Made by a program: the position numbers and the translations under genes. Positions 7,356-12,338 of a DNA stretch of 12,338 nt are shown here, in pieces. Numbering within the stretch: the stretch's first letter is position 1; the number at the start of each line of letters is the position of its first letter. The notes beneath the pieces were generated by a model that searched no databases, was not told the DNA's origin, and saw only the letters and a list, made by a program, of their open reading frames with translations. Origin of the DNA: Bacteroidota bacterium (lineage in GTDB: Bacteria > Bacteroidota > Bacteroidia > Cytophagales > Cyclobacteriaceae); assembly GCA_024643595.1 (NCBI GenBank), contig JAHEMS010000055.1, positions 1-12,338 on the forward strand, written 5' to 3'.

Positions 7356-7376
7356 AGTTATTAAAGTGATGAGGCT

Positions 7377-7862
7377 ATGAAATATATATCAATTCTGATT
7401 TTTGCTATGATTGCATTGGTTAGCTGCCAATCAAGTAATGAAAATACGGCAGCATTTAATACCTATGGTGAAAATATTATAGCCGATGGAGCAGTATCAT
7501 TAACAGCTTTAAATGAAAAGCTGGGAGATATGGATTCGGTTTCACTAACATTAAAAGGTACGATCGAGCAGACCTGCGCTAAAAAAGGTTGCTGGATGAC
7601 GGTGGAAGATGAAAATGGAATAGCGACACGAGTTACCTTTAAAGACTACGGATTCTTTGTCCCTAAGGAAGGTGCAGAAGGAAAAGAAGTAGTTTTTGCC
7701 GGTGTGGCAAAGAGAAAAATTACGGATGTCGCAACATTGCGTCATTTTGCTGAAGATGCTGGTACTAGTAAAGAAGAAATCGAAGCGATTAATGAACCGA
7801 AAGAAGAAATTGAGTTCGTAGCATCAGGGGTAGTGATCTACGAGAAGGAAACCAGGCAATAA
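7377..7862 (+). CDS. DUF4920 domain-containing lipoprotein
   Basis: A 161-residue predicted lipoprotein. The N-terminus has a hydrophobic stretch (about 4-14) ending in the lipobox L-V-S-C, so C17 would be the lipidated residue; Q-S-S follows it. The mature part resembles DUF4920: an OB-fold-like beta-rich domain with the conserved pair C67-x4-C72 (C-A-K-K-G-C-W-M) and the R-V-T-F-K-D-Y-G-F-F-V-P segment at 85-96. The two cysteines and the K-G-C-W-M pattern suggest a metal- or redox-related role, but the family function is unknown. The acidic C-terminal third contains K/E-E-I-E repeats. It has its own promoter 22 bp upstream. The next gene follows by 100 bp on the same strand. Confidence 0.88.
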   Translation: MKYISILIFAMIALVSCQSSNENTAAFNTYGENIIADGAVSLTALNEKLGDMDSVSLTLKGTIEQTCAKKGCWMTVEDENGIATRVTFKDYGFFVPKEGAEGKEVVFAGVAKRKITDVATLRHFAEDAGTSKEEIEAINEPKEEIEFVASGVVIYEKETRQ

Positions 7863-7925
7863 ACTATAACTTATTTAGGTCTATCGGTATCAAATCGATA
7901 AGCTTATAAATTCAAATAAATTAAG

Positions 7926-7950
7926 AATCATTCCATAAAATGATTTCTTT
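7926..7950 (+). terminator. Weak A+T-rich hairpin after the DUF4920 gene
   Basis: AATCATT (7926-7932) pairs with AATGATT (7939-7945) around a 6-nt loop and is followed by TCTTT. The stem is 7 bp but almost all A-T, and it lies only 13 bp before the next start codon, so it may act as a partial terminator or a leader structure, or be chance. Confidence 0.25.
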
Positions 7951-7962
7951 AAATTAGTTAGA

Positions 7963-10128
7963 GTGAAAGGATTTCTTTTTTTCATTCTTTGGCTTATCGT
8001 CAATACCGGTGCTGGCCAAACACTTCTACCCGGTTTTGCTCGTGTCCAGGTTGGAACGGCAATTGCCTCACCCACCGTCATGGCATTTGCACCTGACGGA
8101 AGAATTTTCGTAGCCCAGCAAACAGGTGCTTTACGTGTAATCAAAAACGGAACTTTATTGGCAACACCTTTTTTTTCACTCACCGTAAACTCCGTGGGAG
8201 AACGTGGACTTATCGGCTTGACGCTTGATCCGCAATTTGAAACGAATCATTTTGTGTATGTATATTATACCGTGCCGGCAACAGGTGTTAATCCTCCATT
8301 TAATCGCATTAGCCGATTTACAGCAAATGGAGATGTGGTGTTGGCTGGCAGTGAGCTAATCATTCTTAATCTTGATCCATTAAGTAGCGCAACAAATCAC
8401 AATGGAGGTGCCCTCGCTTTCGGCCCTGATGGTAAGTTATTTGTAGCCGTCGGCGATAATGCCCTGGGTACTAATGCACAAAATCTTAATACCTATCATG
8501 GCAAACTGCTTCGCATTAATAAAGATGGAACAGCACCTTCTGACAATCCCTTTTTTATATCAGGTATGTCAGAACAAAGCAAGCGCGTGTGGGCGTATGG
8601 TTTGCGAAATCCATACACGTTTTCTATTCAGCCAGGCACTGGAAAAATCTATGTTAATGATGTTGGGCAAAATGCCGTAGAAGAAATTAATGATGCCACA
8701 ACCGGAGGAAGAAATTTTGGGTGGCCTACAGCTGAAGGAACAAGCACCAATCCGAACTTTACCAATCCGGTCTATGCCTATCTTCATACAGGGACTGCAC
8801 CAACCGGATGCGCTATCACTGGAGGAACTTTTTTTAATCCCCAGTTTACGACTTATCCTGCAACTTACATGGGCAGCTATTTTTTTCAGGATTATTGCAG
8901 CAATTGGATTTATGCCTTGAATTTGTCAGGTACACCAACGGCAGCACTTTTTGCATCGAATATGGGGGCTTCCAGTTTAAGTCTGATGGCGGGACCTGAT
9001 GGAAATCTTTATTACCTGAGCCGGGGTGCGCAAGCACTTTATAAAATCACCTCCACCAATTCCAGCATACCGATCATTGGGCAGCAACCGACATCGACAA
9101 CAATTCCATTTGGCGATCCGGTAACTTTTTCTGTCATCGCAACCGGTACGGCCCCCTTACAATATCAATGGCAAAAAGACGGAGTGGATATTGATGGAGC
9201 CAATGAATCAACTTATGCGATAGACCAGGCACAAGCCGTGGATGTAGGTACTTATCGCGTAATCGTCACCAATATTGCCGGACAAGTAATTAGCAGTGAA
9301 GCCATGCTCACGGTTATCCCAAATGAAAAGCCGATCGCTGAAATTTTTACACCCATCGAAAATACACTTTATGTGGCGGGCTCAACGATATCGTTTTCTG
9401 GAAGTGGAACTGATGTAGAAGACGGATCACTATCGGCAGACCGTATGAGTTGGCAAATTAATTTCCACCATGATACCCATAAACATGATGAACCTCCACG
9501 AAATGGGGTCAGCGAAGGTGCCTTTGATATTCCGGATCAGGGAGAAACAGCAGTCAATGTCTGGTACAGATTTATACTATCGGTTACTGATTCAAAAGGA
9601 AGCATAGGAAAAGATTCAGTCGATGTTCATCCCAGAACATCGATGTTGAACTTTGTTACCATACCATCAGGACTACAGGTAACCGTTGATGGACAGCCTA
9701 ACATCGCCCCCATTTCCATTGAAAGCGTTGAAGGGTTGAAGCGAGAAATTGGAGTGATCCCTGATCAAAGTTTGAATGAAAAAGATTATAACTTCAACTC
9801 ATGGCTTCATGGCGGAAGTGCCACGCAGCTTATCGCTACACCAACCGATGATGTAACCTATACCGCAACGTTTGATTTAATACTTGCAGCCGACGAATGG
9901 CTGGAAGGAGTGTTCCCTAATCCTGCCAGGGATTGGATACACGTCCGGTATCATGGAATTACTAAAATATCAATGATGGATATCGTTGGGAGAATATGGA
10001 CTTTACCAATCGAATCTCAGCAGGATGTAAAGGTCATTGACATTCGTGCTCTTCCTGCTGGTTTATATTTAGTGAATATTTCCACGGATCATGCGTCACT
10101 CAGAAAGAAAATTCTGATTCAGCATTAA
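7963..10128 (+). CDS. Secreted PQQ-dependent aldose sugar dehydrogenase-like protein with Ig-like and type IX sorting domains
   Basis: A 721-residue exported protein. A signal peptide covers about 1-18 (charged start, hydrophobic core, A-G-Q). Residues 20-365 form a six-bladed beta-propeller of the soluble glucose/sorbosone dehydrogenase (GSDH, E. coli YliI-like) family: N-H-N-G-G-A-L-A-F-G-P-D-G at 145-157 (H146 is the candidate catalytic base), G-D at 164-165, and G-L-R-N-P at 213-217 (R215). Such enzymes oxidise aldoses with PQQ. Residues 373-453 are an Ig-like domain (Q-Y-Q-W near 400, D-V-G-T-Y at 427-431), 456-556 a second beta-sandwich with a His-rich stretch at 502-509, and 560-640 another beta-rich module. 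Residues 645-721 are a type IX (Por) sorting domain with F-P-N-P at 651-654 and L-P-A-G-L-Y-L-V at 697-704. The start is GTG 7963: there is an in-frame TAA at 7936 and no ATG between, and GTG yields a complete signal peptide. No PQQ synthesis genes are in the window. Confidence 0.88.
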   Translation: MKGFLFFILWLIVNTGAGQTLLPGFARVQVGTAIASPTVMAFAPDGRIFVAQQTGALRVIKNGTLLATPFFSLTVNSVGERGLIGLTLDPQFETNHFVYVYYTVPATGVNPPFNRISRFTANGDVVLAGSELIILNLDPLSSATNHNGGALAFGPDGKLFVAVGDNALGTNAQNLNTYHGKLLRINKDGTAPSDNPFFISGMSEQSKRVWAYGLRNPYTFSIQPGTGKIYVNDVGQNAVEEINDATTGGRNFGWPTAEGTSTNPNFTNPVYAYLHTGTAPTGCAITGGTFFNPQFTTYPATYMGSYFFQDYCSNWIYALNLSGTPTAALFASNMGASSLSLMAGPDGNLYYLSRGAQALYKITSTNSSIPIIGQQPTSTTIPFGDPVTFSVIATGTAPLQYQWQKDGVDIDGANESTYAIDQAQAVDVGTYRVIVTNIAGQVISSEAMLTVIPNEKPIAEIFTPIENTLYVAGSTISFSGSGTDVEDGSLSADRMSWQINFHHDTHKHDEPPRNGVSEGAFDIPDQGETAVNVWYRFILSVTDSKGSIGKDSVDVHPRTSMLNFVTIPSGLQVTVDGQPNIAPISIESVEGLKREIGVIPDQSLNEKDYNFNSWLHGGSATQLIATPTDDVTYTATFDLILAADEWLEGVFPNPARDWIHVRYHGITKISMMDIVGRIWTLPIESQQDVKVIDIRALPAGLYLVNISTDHASLRKKILIQH

Positions 10129-10619
10129 GTGAGCCGACTAATAATTTCTGACTGCTCGGGATAAGTTGCTAACAAAGTATCCTTTCGAGCCATTTCAAAA
10201 TCCTGAAAGTCAAATCCTGGAGCCACGGTGCAGCCGCAGAGTGCATAACTATCAGGGGTGTTCACCATGGCGCCAAACCAACAATTGGCTGGCACCAATA
10301 TTTGCAGGGAATCTCCTTCAGCTACATTCGCCCCCAGGCGATGAACTTTTAATCCCTGATCGGTGAGCATATAGATTAGTAAAGTGCTTCCCTGGTAGAA
10401 ATGCCAGAGCTCGTCCGATTTTATCCTATGAAAAACAGACCGATCCTGCGACCTGAGCAAAAAATATATGGCTGTGGAAAAATTTCTATCACCGACATAC
10501 CGATTGGGCAACAGATCTGATTTTAATTTTTCATCTGAACGGTAAGTCTCTCTATAAAATCCGCCCTCCGGATGTTCAAGCAATTTCAGGTGATTTATCC
10601 AATACCCAGCTGTATTCAT
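10125..10619 (-). CDS. Cupin domain-containing protein (DUF985 family)
   Basis: A 164-residue single-domain cupin of the DUF985 type, usual length. Recognisable family stretches are H-P-E-G-G-F-Y-R-E-T-Y-R-S at 16-28, S-T-A-I-Y-F-L-L at 48-55, F-H-R-I-K-S-D-E-L-W-H-F-Y at 63-75, V-P-A-N-C-W-F-G-A at 109-117 and G-C-T-V-A-P-G-F-D-F at 129-138. The H64, E70 and H73 cluster is the likely ligand-binding site. The biochemical function of the family is not established. Cytosolic; no signal peptide. Its TAA and the TAA of the convergent sugar dehydrogenase overlap within a single TTAA at 10125-10128, so neither gene has room for its own terminator between them. Upstream on the minus strand only a one-mismatch -7 box (TTGATTTG, 10650-10643) is visible. 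Confidence 0.9.
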   Translation of the reverse strand: MNTAGYWINHLKLLEHPEGGFYRETYRSDEKLKSDLLPNRYVGDRNFSTAIYFLLRSQDRSVFHRIKSDELWHFYQGSTLLIYMLTDQGLKVHRLGANVAEGDSLQILVPANCWFGAMVNTPDSYALCGCTVAPGFDFQDFEMARKDTLLATYPEQSEIISRLT

Positions 10620-10703
10620 AAGGCTTCTTAAATAAGTTTTTACAAATCAAAGAAATAAACGTATGTGAATTACTTAAAATAAATCATCTTGCCGGCAAAT
10701 TGA

Positions 10704-10778
10704 GGAACCTTAGCTCAGCTGGTTTAGAGTACTGCCTCGACAAGGCAGGGGTCGTGGGTTCGAGCCCCACAGGTTCCA
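10704..10778 (+). tRNA. tRNA-Val (anticodon GAC), with C33
   Basis: A complete 75-nt cloverleaf without encoded CCA. The acceptor stem GGAACCT (10704-10710) pairs perfectly with AGGTTCC (10771-10777), and the discriminator is A73 (10778). The D-stem is GCTC/GAGT. The anticodon stem is CTGCC/GGCAG around the loop TCGACAA. The variable region has 5 nt. The T-arm is GTGGG-TTCGAGC-CCCAC. Anticodon G34-A35-C36 with A73 matches valine identity and would read GUC and GUU. The odd point is C at position 33, where nearly all elongator tRNAs have U. The gene lies 84 bp from the divergent cupin start and 10 bp before the phosphodiesterase start. A perfect 10-bp palindrome TTGCCGGCAA (10689-10698) sits just upstream of the 5' end. 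Confidence 0.93.
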
Positions 10779-10788
10779 CATTATTGAT

Positions 10789-12027
10789 ATGAGGAGAATT
10801 GTATTTTTTCTTTGGCTATTTCTGGCCTTTGGATTTGTCGTTGCTCAGCAAAATTCAGTGCCTTATGTCGTGCTGGTTTCTTTTGATGGATTTCGATATG
10901 ATTATGTTGAGCATTACAATCCTCCAAATTTCAAATTTTTTATTGCCAGGGGCTCCAGGACAGAGGCTTTGATTCCGTCATTTCCAAGTAAGACATTTCC
11001 TAATCATTATACCATTGTTACGGGTTTATATCCTGGTAATCATGGATTGGTGGATAATACATTTTATGATCGCGATCGGGATGTTTTTTATAGAATGAAT
11101 AATGCAGAGCTTGTTACAGACTCTTACTTTTATGGTGGGGTTCCGCTATGGGAATTGGCTAAACGAAACCAGATAAAATCGGCATCTTTTTTTTGGCCAG
11201 GTTCAGAAATGAAGGCGGAGGCGCGAAGGCCTGATTATTATCGAACTTATGATGATAATTATAGTAATGATTCACGCGTTGACCAGGTGATCGACTGGTT
11301 AATGTTACCTGATGCGGAACGACCCCACTTCATTACACTTTATTTTTCATTGGTAGACCATGCAGGTCATAATTTTGGACCCTTATCGACGCAAACACGC
11401 GAAGCAGTATTAAAAGTTGATTCATTGCTAGGCAAGCTGATGAAAGGAATTGAATCCACACGTCTGCCGGTTAATGTATTACTTGTTTCGGATCATGGTA
11501 TGTATGAGCTTACGGTATCGGAAGAAAATTCGATTTTTATTGATGAATTAGTCAACCGAAACGATCCTTCTGTGAAACTAACCAATGGTGGAACGCAGGC
11601 TCATTTATACGTTTCAGATAACAACAAAATAGATTCTATGTTTGCCATTTTGAAAAAACAGGAAGGCTCTTATACGGTGATAAAGAAAACCGAATTTCCA
11701 TCGAGATGGCATTATCAGCATGACCGGGTTGGGGATCTGATCATGCAAGTGAGACCAGGTTTCTATATTAGGGAAGGATCAAGAGAACGATTTTTAAAAT
11801 CCGCAAAAATTGGAAGTAAGGCAGGAGGACATGGTTATGACCCTGATGCAACCACTGATGTGAACGGTATATTTTATGCGCAAGGGCCAAATATTAAATC
11901 AGGTATTATTATCCCACCCTTTCAGAACATTCACATTTATCCACTAATTGCAAAAATTCTAGGATTGCCGATACCAAAAATAGATGGCACCCCGGATGTA
12001 TTGGATAAAATTTACAGAAAGAAATAG
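10789..12027 (+). CDS. Ectonucleotide pyrophosphatase/phosphodiesterase (ENPP)-type alkaline phosphatase superfamily protein
   Basis: A 412-residue exported hydrolase. The signal peptide is about 1-19 (R-R, then a long hydrophobic core ending V-V-A-Q). The two-zinc site of the NPP family is complete: D33 (S-F-D-G-F), the nucleophile T69 in F-P-S-K-T-F-P-N, D190 and H194 (V-D-H-A-G-H), D235-H236 (S-D-H-G-M) and H348 (G-G-H-G-Y). Relatives in bacteria cleave nucleotide pyrophosphate and phosphodiester bonds or lipid headgroups in the periplasm; the substrate here is unknown. There is no type IX sorting domain and no lipobox, so it is probably periplasmic. ATG 10789 is 10 nt after the tRNA-Val 3' end, and the start is fixed by the signal peptide, so the message must either come from the tRNA transcript or use a promoter within the tRNA gene. 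It converges with the trehalase gene with only 5 bp between stops. Confidence 0.92.
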   Translation: MRRIVFFLWLFLAFGFVVAQQNSVPYVVLVSFDGFRYDYVEHYNPPNFKFFIARGSRTEALIPSFPSKTFPNHYTIVTGLYPGNHGLVDNTFYDRDRDVFYRMNNAELVTDSYFYGGVPLWELAKRNQIKSASFFWPGSEMKAEARRPDYYRTYDDNYSNDSRVDQVIDWLMLPDAERPHFITLYFSLVDHAGHNFGPLSTQTREAVLKVDSLLGKLMKGIESTRLPVNVLLVSDHGMYELTVSEENSIFIDELVNRNDPSVKLTNGGTQAHLYVSDNNKIDSMFAILKKQEGSYTVIKKTEFPSRWHYQHDRVGDLIMQVRPGFYIREGSRERFLKSAKIGSKAGGHGYDPDATTDVNGIFYAQGPNIKSGIIIPPFQNIHIYPLIAKILGLPIPKIDGTPDVLDKIYRKK

Positions 12028-12032
12028 TTTTA

Positions 12033-12338
12033 CTAATAATTGGTAGCAGTCATCGCTAGAAAGACACCATTTGTCCATCCGAATCCATCCTGATTAGGAT
12101 ACTCACCACCGCTCGCTTCGCCATCCTTGTTCCAGACATCATATTTCTCCGTCATCTTCCCAGTTTTGGCATATACTTTAAGATTGGAGTTTATCCAATT
12201 CCTTTTGACTTGATTGGCAGATTCCAGAAATCCATAATTAAGGAGTCCTTTGTAGGTAATCCATTGCAGCGGAGCCCAGCCGTTGGGAGCGTCCCATTGT
12301 TGACCGCTGTTTACTAATGAGGTAGTTAATCCTCCTGT
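12033..12338 (-). CDS. GH37 trehalase, C-terminal part (gene continues past the window)
   Basis: The minus-strand frame is open for 101 residues from the window edge down to a TAG (CTA at 12033-12035 on +). It contains the trehalase signature Q-W-D-A-P-N-G-W-A-P (fragment residues 14-23) and the second conserved block G-G-E-Y-P-N-Q-D-G-F-G-W-T-N-G-V (77-92). The Glu in E-K-Y-D-V (64) lies 15 residues before the Glu in G-G-E-Y-P (79), the same spacing as in E. coli TreA, where (from memory) the first is the catalytic base. GH37 enzymes hydrolyse alpha,alpha-trehalose to two glucose molecules. The catalytic acid and any signal peptide lie outside the window, so location in the cell cannot be judged. 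The fragment ends soon after the last block, as is normal for the family. Confidence 0.9.
   Translation of the reverse strand, partial: TGGLTTSLVNSGQQWDAPNGWAPLQWITYKGLLNYGFLESANQVKRNWINSNLKVYAKTGKMTEKYDVWNKDGEASGGEYPNQDGFGWTNGVFLAMTATNY

Larger units (their letters stand above)
7087..7376. other. Gene-free spacer between the pirin operon and the DUF4920 gene
   Basis: I see no convincing coding region in these 290 bases on either strand. The longest open stretches are short, lack plausible starts and show no family motifs; for example a 21-codon ORF from 7299 runs across the promoter. The spacer holds a weak hairpin next to the nitroreductase stop, a direct repeat ACTCCGGAWA at 7241-7250 and 7251-7260 that doubles as a terminator-like hairpin on the minus strand, and a well-formed promoter at 7327-7355. 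Its A+T content is higher than that of the flanking genes. Confidence 0.6.

Noticed and set aside
7299..7364. 21-codon ORF in the 7087-7376 spacer
   Set aside because: It overlaps the predicted promoter and has no family signal or ribosome binding site.
8459..8920. Two + strand ORFs in another frame within the dehydrogenase, possible sign of a frameshift
   Set aside because: The main frame is continuous and shows all propeller motifs through this stretch, so these are chance frames.
10166..10366. + strand ORF of 66 residues opposite the cupin
   Set aside because: Antisense to conserved DUF985 motifs; Pro/Arg-rich chance frame.
10633..10640. TAAGTTTT as a promoter box for the tRNA
   Set aside because: One mismatch to TAnnTTTG, no TTG at the right distance upstream, and about 64 bp from the tRNA 5' end.
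10689..10698. Perfect palindrome TTGCCGGCAA just before the tRNA as an operator
   Set aside because: Only 10 bp, single copy in the window, no clear promoter next to it; it is recorded under the tRNA entry but is too short to call.
10704..10778. tRNA gene as an integration site (att) for a mobile element
   Set aside because: No integrase, no repeated tRNA 3' end and no change in gene character downstream were seen in the window.

Overview
The window looks like ordinary chromosome of a member of the Bacteroidota, most likely a Cytophagales-type soil or water bacterium. The grounds are a C-terminal type IX secretion (Por) sorting domain on a secreted enzyme, a DUF4920 lipoprotein, two exact matches to the Bacteroidota promoter form (TTG, 18-19 bp, TAnnTTTG), an almost complete lack of Shine-Dalgarno sequences, and moderate-to-low G+C. 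The genus assignment is inference. I see no phage, IS element, CRISPR array or integration scar.

Layout: (1) 3-587, the tail of an unidentified membrane protein followed closely by a PEBP/YbhB-type protein, both +. (2) 601-3243, a large cytosolic GH63/MGH1-like glycosidase on -, convergent with PEBP and divergent from the next genes. (3) 3310-4655, a CDP-alcohol phosphatidyltransferase and a short-chain dehydrogenase, +. (4) 4730-7086, a three-gene redox/stress operon (pirin, second pirin, nitroreductase) behind a well-formed promoter whose -33 element lies inside a double palindromic operator. (5) 7087-7376, a gene-free spacer holding a minus-strand terminator-like hairpin and a good promoter. 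(6) 7377-10128, a DUF4920 lipoprotein and a secreted multidomain PQQ-type sugar dehydrogenase with Ig-like and type IX sorting domains. (7) 10125-10619, a DUF985 cupin on -, whose stop codon overlaps the preceding gene's stop. (8) 10704-12027, tRNA-Val(GAC) with an unusual C33, and an ENPP-type secreted phosphodiesterase starting 10 nt after it. (9) 12033-12338, the C-terminal end of a GH37 trehalase on -.

Functionally there is a loose carbohydrate theme: GH63-like glucosidase, PQQ aldose dehydrogenase and trehalase. There is also a clear co-regulated unit, the pirin/pirin/nitroreductase operon, which resembles quinone/electrophile or flavonoid-response operons controlled by MarR/HxlR-type repressors; no such regulator is in the window. 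I did not find a convincing new multi-gene system. The most checkable unusual points are the nested operator over the pirin promoter, the C33 valine tRNA, the tRNA-to-mRNA spacing of 10 nt, and three convergent gene pairs with almost no space for terminators.
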